From contig JARFIW010000999.1 of the NCBI GenBank assembly GCA_036346225.1, forward strand, positions 1,843,001 to 1,907,000: DNA of 64,000 bases, read 5' to 3'. The position numbers were made by a program, and so were the translations under genes. Below the pieces are notes generated by a model, which saw nothing but the letters and a program-made list of their open reading frames with translations, did no database searches and had not been told where the DNA came from. Shown in pieces: positions 22,833 to 34,166 of this stretch (the stretch's first letter is position 1; each line of letters opens with the position of its first letter). Origin of the DNA: Platerodrilus igneus (lineage: Eukaryota > Arthropoda > Insecta > Coleoptera > Lycidae).

Positions 22833-24746
22833 AATCCTACACTTTTCTTTTGCTCACTGACTGTGTTCAATCACTCTCAATTCTATATTCTTTTAAAAAA
22901 TTTTATTTTATTTTACCCCTTTTTGTCGCGCCTTTTTTTGTAATGTGCACACCTAATGCACGCCCCGTACTTGCAACGTTTGGTTGGTTCTTTAATTAAC
23001 TATTTATTTCAATGCCTCGACTATTTAAGCTCTTAAATCTCAGGGTGGTCAACTACTTATAGTGAGTTCTGTTATAAGTAGATGTGCAAAGTCCAACCAA
23101 AGTGCACCTCTTTTGTTTTAGTACTAAATTTTATTACTCTACTTTTTATATGCCAAAATTATACTACGATCAGCGTTGCTTTGTGCCAAATTTAATTACT
23201 ACCAAAATTATATGACTATTTTTGACGTTTTAAGATATCTCAGCACTCACCTGGTTTATACTCCGTTCTTGGCCGCTCTGACTGCTGGCTCAAAATCCTT
23301 GTCGCCGTATGCGTCTTTACACTTTTGTCCTATCTGATTGAATTTTCGTGCCGCCTCCAGGTGTTGTTCTTAATTTAGCTGCTCCTCAATACCTGAAATA
23401 ATTAACCCTAATTTAGAATTTTGAATACCCAGTGCTGTAACTTCCCCTGTGCTAATTTCTGCTTCGAATCCTCCACTACCAATTGTTGCTATCCTAAATT
23501 TCGCTCTTCTTGTTTTCAATCAATCCGTCCGCTTCTACGTATCTTATCCAAATCTACTCGTCGTCTTACTTCAAAATTGCTCTATGCTCCGCTACCTAAT
23601 AATCGCTATCCAAAACCAACTTCTTTCCTTATATATTTTTCCTCTCGATGTCCTGCTCCCTAATATCGCTATCCAAATTCCACTTCGTTCCTTATATATT
23701 TTCCTCTCGATGTCCTGCTACAAATCTATAAATCGCTATCCAAATCCAACTTCTTTCCTTTATATATTTCCTCCCGATGTCCTGCTACAAATCTATAAAT
23801 CGCTATCCAAATCTAACTTCTTTCCTATGTATAACCACTCTCGATGTCCTGCTACTTTTAAATCGCTACCCAAATCCAACTCCGTTCCTTATATTTTACC
23901 ACTCGATGTCCTGCTGCCTTTCCCAATATCACTCCTAATCTATATAATTTTTTGTCGCTTCGTCGTTGCACAATCACCACTCTTTACACTTATTATTTTC
24001 GTTGCTGTTGCTTCTTTACCCTTCTTTAATTAATCAAACTCTTTAAAATCAAATACTTTTATTAACTTCTTTTAAAAATGGTTTACAAATTAGCACAGTA
24101 TGAAACACACGTCTTTTTACAAAATGAATTTCGAAATAATCTCCCTTGTTTACTTTCCAAGGCGACCATTTTAACTTTTTTCCCTACTACACTTTAAAGT
24201 ACATAACTAAATTGTCCAATAACATCTTAACATTTCGTTTGTGTCGCACATACCATAGTTCATGTCCTTTTACACTTTCCTGATTCACATACAATTCTAT
24301 TATTTGTCCTAAATATTTACAGTTCACCAATCATATTTGAAGTTGTTATAACTAATAATTTTGAGTTTACAAATATTGTCCAAAAGTTGATTCTATTTAA
24401 AATGAAACCAAAATAAATCACACTTGAACCTGGATGCGTGGTTGATAGTAAACATTCATAGACGCATCCGGTTTTTTGGACGGCAAATGTACTTTCAATG
24501 GCCTTTAAAATTCAAACTCGGCATAAACCCTTGAGCACTGTACATCTCACTACGTCATTTAGTCATTTCAATATTACCTTTTGGCACTTAATTTCAACTA
24601 CCATTTTGAATGGTATTTTAGTATACGTAAAATACGGCAAACATACATTTTAAGTTTATGTGATCAAATATGTGGATTATTGTGCTTGGCATATACTAGC
24701 TTGTACTAAACAACCCTTAGAACTCTTGGTATCTCCTTATACATTT

Positions 24747-24749
<3 letters not shown>
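22827..24749. mobile_element. TA-bounded element D (1.92 kb)
   Basis: This element is bounded by TA tracts on both sides, starts TTGTTGAATCC and ends ATTTCAA. It does not look like family A apart from the size class, the TTG.../...CAA ends and the TA borders. It contains a minisatellite (23595-23935) and no supported gene. It is probably another LTR-like family that targets TA runs; the orientation is not determined. Confidence 0.5.
23595..23935. repeat. ~60 bp minisatellite inside element D
   Basis: About five or six imperfect direct units of roughly 55-65 bases each contain AATCGCTATCCAAATCCAAC, a TTCCTTATATAT word and CTCGATGTCCTGCT. Unit length varies. The open frame running through it (23449-24033, + strand) is a by-product of the repeat and is not supported as a gene. 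Confidence 0.85.

Positions 24750-24834
<85 letters not shown>
24749..24834. repeat. (TA)n tract, 86 bp, one interruption
   Basis: The longest TA tract in the window, with a single TTT interruption near 24788, between elements D and B. The interruption suggests two tracts that merged or a slipped array. Confidence 0.95.
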
Positions 24835-24837
<3 letters not shown>

Positions 24838-26723
24838 CTGTGATAAGGGGTTGTTTAAGGGTGTACTTTATAGTAAAGGTCGTTTAGAAATGAGAAATTA
24901 CCATAGGCAGCAGAAAACTGCATTTATTTAGTAAAGAATTGAGAAATGGAGATAGTTTGTAAATAGTAAGCAGTCAACACCCTGTATATAAAGTATAAAT
25001 AGTTTTAAGCGACGCCGATAGACATAGGAAGACGCATAGTTAACGTAGGAATAAGGAAGACGTGCATTAAGTAAATAGTAAATATTTAATACCCTGTAGA
25101 TAAAGTTTTAGTTAATTTAGGTAAGGCAAGTAATGATATTTTTCAGTGGAAGCACGCATAATTTATATGTAAATATAATAAAGTGTAATTAAATACGCAT
25201 TCAAAAGAGTTCCAAACAATTAGGTTAATACTGAGATAAGAAATAGAGCTTCAGGAAGCATATAAATTCCTACAAATAGTTAACCATTTTTGATAAGAAA
25301 GAAGATTAAAAATTGCGTAAATAACAGGCAGATATGAAAATTAAAAGTCGAATTGCATCAGTTGTTTATGGAAAAGCAATTAGATTCATCAAAACACTGC
25401 GTGTTTAAAAACGAAGACAGCTGCGACCAGGTCACAATTATTGGAAAGCATAGAAAGTTACATCAGAAACTACTTCAAATGTAATTATTTGATTGGTTAA
25501 AATAAGTGACGAGTTTGTAGACCATACCCACTGACGGAGTGGGAACTCAATAATATATTAGCAGGTACAGTGATAACGAAGGCAGTTTACAACACAACAA
25601 AGGCCGAAGTGCGCCACTATGAAATAAACTGTGATACGTAATAATAATTCAAAGTGAAAAATTGTAGAAGTGCGAAAATGAAAATTACGATTGCCGATTA
25701 AACGTAAGTAGATTTTGGGGAATTTTATTTTAAACTAAAACCTAATAATAATAGGGCTTCCGAGTCCGTAGAGGATAAATGAGAAAATAAATTATGATAA
25801 TCCAATTCTAGGTTTGGGGAAATTGATAAGAAGTAATTCTAAGTCTGAAATGAGACGACAATAAATTGGGGTGCATAAGTATAAGTTAATGGTAGTCCAG
25901 AGGGTGATGGCAATAATTTAAATGCAATGGTTCAAGTGTGTGGTGTATAAACAATATTTCGAATGGGCATGTAATAATCCTGAATAGGGGGAAGATAATT
26001 TTTATTTAAATGGATGGCTTAATGCATGGGAAATATTAGCTGAGTATGTATGCGTCAATGCGAAGAAAATAGACCAGGTCAGATTTTTAGTTATAAGACA
26101 TTATTTTTCTATTTTTTTAAATTTTTATTTGAATATTGAATTTGCTTAATATAATATGAATGTGAAAAGTCAACAAAAGGACTTGAATGCGTATAAAGTG
26201 TGTAATACGATAAGAGGTTTAGAACGTTCTACACTTCGTTTATAAAGATAATAGGTTTTTTGGTGACTTTGGGTTTTGAGTAAAAAGGTATGTGATTTTT
26301 TAATAAATGAGATTCACAACATTAATTAATTGAAAAGAGTATTTTAAATAATTTACAAAAATTGTACATAATATTTATTTCATTATATAGAATCGAATTA
26401 ACTGAATTTATAATTCCAAATAAAAGCTAGTCGAGGTCATAGGATAAAGATAATGGGAGTGATTTGATAATTTAAATAGTTCAAGGAGGAGCTATAACTT
26501 GAATAGGAAATTGATAACGAGTAAGGCGGTAACGTATCAAATTTTGTTATTGGTAGACAAGGTTGGTTCAAGATAAAATCCAGTTAAGTTTCTGGAGGGA
26601 ATTTATAGCAATATTAATAAAGATGGCCCAACGTCGGAGGAGATAATTACAATTCTTGTTTATTCATAGCAATATTAATACAACAGCCCAACGAAGGGGC
26701 TCGATAATTCCAGTAGTTCATAG

Positions 26724-26726
<3 letters not shown>
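24835..26726 (+). mobile_element. TA-bounded LTR-like element B (1.89 kb)
   Basis: It starts TTGCTGTGATAAGGGG and ends TTCATAGCAA, so the termini form an imperfect inverted repeat TTGCTRTGA. The + strand has a TATATAAAG box near 24986-24994 and AATAAAG near 25180, the promoter then polyadenylation order of an LTR read left to right. Near the right end, two units contain ATAGCAATATTAATA followed by primer-site-like GCCCAACG...GGGGCTCGA (about 26620 and 26685), mirroring the family A arrangement in opposite orientation. No gene was seen. Family assignment to gypsy-like LTRs is an inference. Confidence 0.6.

Positions 26727-26762
<36 letters not shown>
26726..26762. repeat. (TA)n tract
   Basis: TA run joining the right end of element B to the left end of family A copy A4. 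Confidence 0.95.
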
Positions 26763-26765
<3 letters not shown>

Positions 26766-28828
26766 CTGTGAAACCTACAAAAAGCCTCGCCAGAGTAAAA
26801 AAAAAATTCGAGCCTCTCGAACTGGGCACCTAGATTTGCTGTAATTCTCGCCCTGTTGAATCTCTTCTGATAATCGCCTCGTTACTCTTTCCGCCTCGGC
26901 TGCTCACCTAGTTAAAACTTTCATCTTCATTCATCAAAAAAAACAAACACATTCCTACCACAAACATCAACGTTAACTCTATTTACATTAATATTCATAA
27001 TACATTAAAATTTCAAAATTAAATTTCAGCATAAATTTCAGTATCATAAAATTTCAAGTTTAAATTTGTCATCATTTTAATTTGCATCCAGAATTAAAGT
27101 CCTTGTAGGATGCATACTAATGTAGTTAACAATATGTGCAGACCTAAGTCTGAATAAAAGGGAGCATCTCCCACCCCTTTACGTTAATTAAACAGGTTAG
27201 TCTAATTGAGCTCAAAGACAGACCCAAATTTTCATCATAATCAAAACATAAACTGCTAAATACTCCTTTCTACTTAAACAAGAAAATTTTACTTTAAATT
27301 CAAAATTTGTTGTTTATACAAATTCACTACTGTCCATCTTTATCAAACAAATTATAAAGATATTCAACACACACCAAAACATCTAAGCTCGAACAAAATT
27401 GTATAATTTACCTGAAGGTTACTGCACTCGTGGTTTCAATGTACATCGTCCTTGCTAATTTCACCATTCCAACTGGGTTATGTTTACCTCCTCAGATTCT
27501 GACCGCTTTTAAATTTTTTCTACACCACCATTCATCTAAAATAGTTTCAGGGCTTTTCAGGAACTCATCTATGTATATCTGAATCTTTTTTGTGGATCCA
27601 ATCACGTTTACGAATAACATTTCATTACTCACTCCCGAAAAATAGCAAAGCAATTGATAATTCGTTCACGCTATACAAAGCTGCATACTTAAATGTATTT
27701 ATTTACCGCTACTAATTTAGATAATTGGTACAGTAATACCCGCAAATATAACTAGACTTTATTACCTTATCTATCTTTTCTAAGTGCACTAAAGCATAAT
27801 AACTTGTATCGTAGCACGTATTCTGCTTGAAGTATGGTATAACAGCAAAAAATAAAGAGCAAACTGTTTTAAAGTATTAAATAAAAATCGAAAATCTACG
27901 AGATCCAAACTCCTATAAACACGGGTTTATATAATAGCGCGCTTGCACGTCGGATTTGTCCCTCAATGGACAATTTTTAGAATTTCGCATTCTATGTTCC
28001 CTTTCGACAGTCCGGCACAGCGATTCTACTAAATTTTTGCACTCATGCCAGTTAAATCTAAGAAATTTTCACACGGCTCGCAACGCGTCTGCGAACAACT
28101 AATTAATTTTGTATAGAAATTGTTGTTTCCACCTCTCATCTCTGCATCTTATTTTCACCAATCGTAAACCTCGTGACGTTGCTAAAATCCCGCCTTTTAT
28201 TATTCGTGTCTCGGCTTTGCGCGTTTTATCCGTCTCTTTCTACCCTGGTCTTAGTGGTGCAAATCGATATTCTTTACTATCGGTTATTTGAATCCACGTG
28301 GACTCGCGACGTGACTTACTTGAGTTAAATAACCCCTCAACTAACCTTCCCGTTAATATAAGCTACGGTTTATCCGACCGTTTGCAATATACGCAGAATT
28401 TTCATGTTTATCCAAACAAATTAAACAGAACGTGATATTTAAAAATACGCAGGTGTTCAATCGTAATACTTTTACGACTTGGATATTCCACGTATTTTAA
28501 CCTTCTTGATAGATTTATATGCTAGCAACGCGTCTCATATTTGGTATTATTGGGTTTTTAAAAGCTTTTATGCATATTATACCTTAATAATCGTTCAATT
28601 AACTCCAATTAAAATAATAATAAACGGCATTGACTTCTACCCTTTAATTTTTAGCGAAAACTAATTAAATATTAATTATTATTTGTACACTTTGTTTAAT
28701 ACCCGTTACTAAAAATTGAATTAATTAATATAATTTCGCACGTAATTTCTATTTGTTTCTTTATACAAGGTGATTAAAATTATTTGATGTCGTTAATTAA
28801 TTTTCTACCCTGGTCTAAATTTGAGTAT
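26763..28828 (-). mobile_element. family A LTR-like element, copy A4 (complete)
   Basis: This copy runs from TTGCTGTGA at 26763 to a TTTGAGTATTT end near 28828. A degenerate primer-site-like TTCGAGCCTCTCGAACTGGG follows the left end (about 26808). A TTATATAA box (about 27928) and minus-strand AATAAGG/AATAAA-like words occur in the family order. It is close in sequence to A1 over most of its length, closer than to A2 or A3. No gene. Confidence 0.7.
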
Positions 28829-28829
28829 T

Positions 28830-28862
28830 TTATATATATATATATATATTATATATGTATAT
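28830..28862. repeat. (TA)n tract, imperfect
   Basis: Imperfect TA run between copy A4 and element C. Confidence 0.9.
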
Positions 28863-28872
28863 AGCTACGATA

Positions 28873-30111
28873 TTGCCGTACGCCCGGTGTGTATAAACGC
28901 TCAGTTGCTTTGCTCACCGCCACCTCTCTGTGCCTCTAAAATATCTAAATTAATTTTAACATCAACACACTTAAATTTACGCCTCGACTAGCTCAATTAT
29001 ACCCCGCACAAAGTGAATGACGACATGATAACAGAGAATATCCACCCACCCCCTCCAACACTTCATATATCTGAATAATACAAACAAAATTCACCAAATT
29101 TTGTAGAATAGGCTAAAAAAATGTACAATTTATAACTCTACGTCCTTGTAATATTATTAGCTATAAAAACTTTCGAATCATATGACAATAAATATTCTTA
29201 TTAAATTTGTTCACTACCTAAATTTTAAACAATTTAAGCCAACAAAAATAATTATGTTTTATATTGAAGGCTTCGTTGAACGTTCAAAGAAACTATTCCT
29301 CTTTTAACGTAATTTTTACGTACCAACTAAAGTTTTTTGTTGACCTTTTACACAAAAAGGTACCTATACTACATGTGAGTTTTACGCTTATGAAATATAA
29401 GACATGTAACGTTCAAAAAATTATAAAGTTAAATTCTGACCTTGTAGCTTTCTGTTGACTCCTACGAAAGCTTGTTGGAACCAGATCGATTGCTAGTTTT
29501 AGTTATTGACCCTCTAGCTTAGCTTTTAGCCCAGTAATTTTCAGTTTGTCCAATGCTCTGAAGTTTAGTTTAGCGTCGTTCTTTAGTGAATTCTTTAGTT
29601 GCTTGTTTAGTTTAACATGATTACTTAGATCATCTTTTAAATAATTAATTTAGATCCTTACTCACATAGTTTCTTAGATAATTTTTTAAATCATTTCATA
29701 GAACATTACTTAGATGATTACTTAGAGCCCTAAATTAATAAATGTTACAATTATGTTTACATTAATTAAATTTAGACTTACGTTTTTAATACCAACGGCA
29801 GATTTTTACCAACAAATACTTTACGCATTTCTACTAATGTTTGTATATTTATTTTAAAATGCATTATATGACATACAAGTTGTTTATTTTACTAAATATG
29901 ATTTGATTCTTGAAGAATGAGCTTCATTTCATAAATTAAAGTTTGATGTGATTTATATACAATGTGCTCGATATTAGCTTTTTGCATAATTGTCGAGTTA
30001 CTTCCATTTTATGATAAAATTGTTTAGTTTTCTAAACTTTAGTGATATTTACATGTAGTGCATGACCCTTGTGATTCAATATACCCCTAAATTATCCTAT
30101 TATCATAGCAA
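28873..30111. mobile_element. TA-bounded element C (1.24 kb)
   Basis: It starts TTGCCGTACG just after a TA tract and ends TATCATAGCAA just before the next one, so its ends resemble those of element B. The interior is AT-rich with many TTAGAT/CTTAGAT words (29600-29730) and no supported gene. It could be a shorter, internally deleted relative of the other TA-bounded elements. Confidence 0.45.
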
Positions 30112-30116
30112 TATAT

Positions 30117-30161
<45 letters not shown>

Positions 30162-30162
30162 G
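30111..30162. repeat. (TA)n tract, interrupted
   Basis: Interrupted TA run only about 50 bases from the P450 splice acceptor at 30213. It is the right border of the TA-bounded array. Confidence 0.93.
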
Positions 30163-30213
30163 TAGCTTTTGCTCGATGCTTTAGTAACATAACTAAAATT
30201 TTTATATTTTCAG

Positions 30214-30399
30214 TTTCCACCTGGAAAAGGCACAGAAAAATTATAGCACCATTTTTCAAACAATCAAAATTAAATGAATTTATGCCAATATTTGTCAAGT
30301 ATTCAGATATATTAGTAACTCAGTTGAATAAGGAAGTAGGCAATGGATTCTTTGATATATTTTATTACCTCAATCACTGCACCATAGATATGATCTCGG
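30214..30399 (+). CDS. cytochrome P450 (CYP4-like), exon with C helix
   Basis: This exon has an acceptor TATATTTTCAG and a donor GTAACG. The first two bases complete the codon split with 1737-1937. The translation has the C-helix signature WKRHRK (W-x3-R, which contacts haem propionate), followed by IIAPFFKQS and a helical region ending FDIFYYLNHCTIDMIS. All are typical of CYP4 proteins at this position. One base is left for the following exon. No stop. Cytochrome P450 identity is firm; CYP4 family membership is very likely. Confidence 0.95.
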
Positions 30400-30456
30400 G
30401 TAACGTACTTGATAACATGACGACTCTCTATTAAAAGTTATTAATCCTAATTTTAG
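30400..30456 (+). other. 57-base P450 intron
   Basis: A minimal intron with GTAACG donor and TTTTAG acceptor. It splits the glutamate codon of the ETTMG motif. Its small size contrasts with the adjacent 28 kb intron. Confidence 0.9.
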
Positions 30457-30523
30457 AAACAACTATGGGAGTTACAATTAACGCGCAAACAACAGATTGT
30501 GAAGTAATTCAGTGGCTCGTAAG
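30457..30523 (+). CDS. cytochrome P450 (CYP4-like), short exon with ETTMG
   Basis: A 67-base exon encoding ETTMGVTINAQTTDCEVIQW and LV. ETxMG followed by V.xNAQ is a hallmark stretch of CYP4 proteins. The donor is GTATGT. Two bases (AG) carry over to the next exon to form an arginine codon. No stop. The split phases agree on both sides. Confidence 0.95.
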
Positions 30524-30611
30524 GTATGTGGATAAACACCTACTCGACTCGATTTTACAACGCGGTCATATCAAATACCTAGAGTTTTTCTATATTAACC
30601 GGATTCTTATA

Positions 30612-31324
30612 CGAGGCTTGTTCAATTGAAACCCATCTTTGGTCAGGTTAGCCTTAGAAACAATTGTAATCACTCAACTGACTTTTTGCAACGTTAGTAG
30701 TGTTTGCAAACTTCCCACTGGTCAGTTTCTCTCGTATATATTTGACAGCGATTTTAAGTATTGTGACTTTGAAATGACGTTTGTTGTGAACAATCCGACC
30801 AAATGTGATCAGCGTGCGGTCATTCAATTTCCGTGTGCTGATGTTTGCAACCATTAGAAATTCATACACGAATGCAAGCAGTGTATGAAAATGCATGTTT
30901 TGCGTGTCCAACTGTCAAGGAATGGTGTCGAAAATTTATGAATGGACGCGAAGGGACGAATGATAAGCAGCGACCAGGTGCAATATGTACTGCGTCAACA
31001 GACAGGAATATGGCATGTATGAAAGAAAATCTACAGCGAAAGAAATGGAGGATATTAGAGCATCCACCCTATAGTCCCGATTTATCGCCTTGCGATTTTT
31101 ACATCTTTGGGCTATTGAAAAAAGCGTTAAAAGGTAACCATTTTTAGTCGGGCGAAGAAGTGCAAAACGCCGTGAAAGAATTCTTCGAGCAGCAGCCACA
31201 GATTTCTTTAGACAGGGTATACATAGATTGACGAAACAATGGAATATGTGCCTTAATCGTAGTAATTATTTGTTGTCAATAAATTTTTTCTGAACCAAAG
31301 ATGGGTTTAATTGAGCAAGCCTCG
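30612..31324 (+). mobile_element. deleted mariner element with TIRs
   Basis: The ends are CGAGGCTTGTTCAATTGAAA on the left and its near-perfect inverse on the right (CTTGCTCAATTAAACCCATC read inward), flanked by TA on both sides (30610-30611, 31325-31326). This matches the TA target of Tc1/mariner elements. The length is 713 bases against about 1.3 kb for intact mariners. Confidence 0.93.
30845..31147 (+). pseudogene. mariner transposase, internally deleted
   Basis: The open frame fuses two parts of a mariner transposase. One is the HTH region (VKEWCRKFMNGREGTNDKQR, with PGA following); the other is the last part of the catalytic domain, HPPYSPDLSPCDFYIFGLLK, which carries the final catalytic aspartate region. 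The central DDE core between them is missing, by a deletion of several hundred bases that kept the frame. It cannot transpose by itself but could be mobilised by a relative through its intact TIRs. Confidence 0.92.
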
Positions 31325-31602
31325 TACTTAATACAAAATTACTACAACACCAAATTATATATTCTAGACGAATTTGACGTCACATTGTACTAGGAAATAC
31401 AATAATGTTGAATTAACTTTATTGATTTGTATATTTTATTAAATTGAAATAAACTTAAATAATCGGAAATTATTATTAATAGGCAATTTCTTTTAGCACT
31501 ATAAATATTTCAACGTCGTTAATTATATATGTTATATTATATATACAAAAGTGATTTACATTAATTGTAGTTTTACAACAATAATAAAGATTTTTGTTTT
31601 AG

Positions 31603-31729
31603 ATCACTTAATATAATATATCTAAGGGTTTCGAAAATTTGGTATCATTTTGATTTTATATTCAAACATACAAAAATGGCAAAAGAGCTAGATGGAATAC
31701 TTATAAACGTCGTGAAGTTTGTTAATAAG
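31603..31729 (+). CDS. cytochrome P450 (CYP4-like), exon with KIWYHFDFIF
   Basis: A 127-base exon; its first base completes the arginine codon begun at 30523. The translation includes LNIIYLRVSKIWYHFDFIF, which is very typical of the CYP4 region before the G helix, then KHTKMAKELDGILINVVKF and ends VNK in phase 0. Splice sites are TTTTAG and GTAAGT. No stop. Confidence 0.95.
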
Positions 31730-32090
31730 GTAAGTGTAATAAACACAAAACAAATTTCAATTTATAACCCTGTCGTGTATTTTAAATAGCGGAAACGTGC
31801 CAGCTGATTACCATAAATAGCAAATTATGTTTCCGTATGTAAGTCTCTTAAAACACTGTTTATTCTTTGAAGGGTTTTCGAAGCCGCCTGACGCCATTAA
31901 TAAAATGTTAATATTTAGATGATTTATTATACTGAACGTTACAGTCGGGCAACCGTTATACTGCGCAATTGTTATAATTCCCGCCAATTGTAACACGTTT
32001 TTAAAAGTGATGCAACCGCTTTTTAAGTCAATTTGCAAGCACAATTTAAATCAAAATAAACTACTTATATTCTCAGGGTTCCACGATGTT
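31730..32090. other. intron sequence, nothing recognised
   Basis: AT-rich intron start with no repeat or coding pattern that I recognise. Confidence 0.5.
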
Positions 32091-32109
32091 TTGCAGAATG
32101 GGTTCAATT

Positions 32110-34110
32110 CACGCCATGTTGAATCAGATTTCCCTCCGTCTTTCCTTTACCGCTGTCGTAGAGGAACGACAAGATTCAGGTAACAGGTACACATAGGCAA
32201 AAAGGTAGAAGGAATCTACATCCCTAAAAAGAAAAGACGCACGGCACAGATAGATGTTGCTTGCTCGAGGGCTTGTAATTTAATGGCGTTTTTAACACCA
32301 CGCGCGCACTCTGCTATTCACATTGTGCAGGCGCGGCTCGGGGGGACGGAAATTGACATTTTTAATTTAAAAAATACGCCATTTTGGCATGTAACATGAA
32401 GAGTACTAAACCACACTACAGCAATAAAATAATTATTTCACTTCTAAACAAATTGTAATACCTAGAGCCTAATCTATAGAATATTATAATAAACACTTGT
32501 TCAGTAAAGCAGTAAAGAAATTGACTCTTACCGTGTATAAACAAAGTGTGCCTTTTAGAGCAAGTTACCGGTGATCAAGAATTTTTCCACCTGGTAAAAA
32601 GATTCAGACAATATTGAATGATGACTTAACAAAAATTTGGCAAGAAGCGCCCAAACTGTCCACAGCGCCGCAGTTATTTCTTGCATCATAATATTACTTG
32701 AGGCTTGTAACTTAAAGTCGGTTGTGTTCGTTTTTCTTATATGAACATGGTGTCTAAGTTTAAGCTAAAAAAAAAAAGAGTTAAAAGATTAATTCTCTGC
32801 ATAGTTTTAAAGGATATAGCAGTGTTCTGGTTGTCTGAGGTCACCTTATTAATGCTTTGAAGCAACAGAGATAACATTTATTAACAAGCTAAAATATTGA
32901 CACGAACTGATAGATTAACATTAAAGACATGTCACGTACATGAAATATCAACAAATGTATTTGTGGGCGTAATTTAATTACAAAAGTTTTTAACACTAGA
33001 ACTGAAATCATTTCAGTTTGTAAAGTTGCAAAACGCGTATCTATGTTGAAAAATTGTATGTTATGGTTTCACGACGAAGACGGTCTGGGTCTGGTGTCGT
33101 GTAGAGGTCTATGATTGTAAGTAAACCTGGCGGGGGTCACACTGAATGCAATGCGGCACCTCGTGGCGGTGATTGCAGTTGGATTTTCATAGCTTCGGTA
33201 TCTAACGGGTAAGTGGGGTGACACTAGCGTACGGCGGCTTCCTTGGTTGGTAGAAATTAAAGCAGGTGGATGGCAGAATCTTCTCGATTTTGGCGTGCTT
33301 GTTGGCATCGCGTGCTCCAGGTGGTGCTTCTGATGCACTGATGAGGGCGGAGAAGAATCGGTTCAAGCTATGGCGGACTTCTCTCCATAGTGTTGTGAAA
33401 ATTCATTTCATTTTATCCCATTACATTTAATGGTCACAACGAGATAATCTGAACAAAGGCCCTTAGTACACGAAGAGCTTGGTAGTTTCCTTCTTGCATC
33501 ATTCTTAAGTTCCCTTCAAAAAGTTTGGTGGCTTTGTTAATGAAAAAACAATAAGAATTGATTTGCTCTAGCGTTTAGAGCTCCTTTTATAATTAGTTTG
33601 GTTTGTATTGTACGTTCGATCGGGTCTTACGGTTTCTCGCGTGTTTCATATTATTGCGCAATCGGTTAATATAACATAATTACGCGGCAAATTGTATCAA
33701 ATACCAAACATGTTTACATGTGATACAATGATCAAATTTCCAATATAAATGAAAGCAATGAACTCACTTAAATCGCACCTTACAGTTATATCGCAGGGCC
33801 ATCTCGTGTGGGTTACATCACGCCCTTGTTGATGTCAGGTCTTATTCGTCCACCCTCTATGTTCGTCCATAGGTAGGGCAGAAAGGATATAGGTAAAGGT
33901 AAATAAGGCAAGATAAGATAGAGAAACTTACATCCTAAAAAAGAGAAAAGACATACCACAGCCCAGAGAGATGTTCTTGGCTCGAAGTCTCGTGGCTAAT
34001 GGTGTCGTATCAAGTGCACTGGCGCCGTTCACTCCGCGCCTGCACATTCTTTTGCGCAAACGCAACTGTCCGGAATTACGGAAATTGACAAATTTATTTG
34101 AAAATATTCG
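32110..34110. repeat. two diverged similar blocks (32130-32365 and 33840-34110)
   Basis: Both blocks contain in order AGGTA..GG, a GAAACTTACATCC/GGAATCTACATCCCTAAAAA-type stretch, AGAGATGTTC/TAGATGTTGC, then a GC-richer tail with CGCGC and GGAAATTGACA. I judge identity at roughly two thirds by eye. They may be two copies of an unclassified non-coding element or the ends of one 2 kb element enclosing the GC-richer block. Confidence 0.45.
33060..33400. other. GC-richer block of unknown nature
   Basis: About 340 bases near 50% GC in an AT-rich setting. A minus-strand open frame of 89 residues (33338-33069) spans it but matches nothing I know, and its composition (many P, R, T, S) looks like read-through of a GC-rich sequence rather than a protein. 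It may be part of an unrecognised element enclosed by the two similar blocks. Confidence 0.4.
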
Positions 34111-34166
34111 CGGGAATTTATTTACATATTTAACAATGAACATTGTCAAATTTCGAATGTAACACG

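Larger units (their letters stand above)
1938..30213 (+). other. 28.3 kb P450 intron filled with mobile elements
   Basis: This intron runs from GTAAGA (1938) to the CAG acceptor (30211-30213) and joins two phase-compatible P450 exons. It contains a decayed hAT, a broken gypsy element, a solo LTR and seven TA-tract-associated elements. The last roughly 50 bases before the acceptor, after the final TA tract, look like original intron end. The neighbouring P450 introns of 57 bases and 1.1 kb show how far insertion has expanded this one. Confidence 0.85.
30524..31602 (+). other. 1.08 kb P450 intron with mariner insertion
   Basis: The intron has GTATGT donor and TTTTAG acceptor. A 713-base deleted mariner (30612-31324) makes up two thirds of it, so the ancestral intron was about 365 bases. 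Confidence 0.9.

Noticed and set aside
23449..24033. 194-residue + strand frame
   Set aside because: It runs through the 60-base minisatellite of element D and has no recognisable domain.
33069..33338. 89-residue minus-strand frame in the GC-richer block
   Set aside because: No family recognised and composition typical of read-through; no supporting start context or neighbours.
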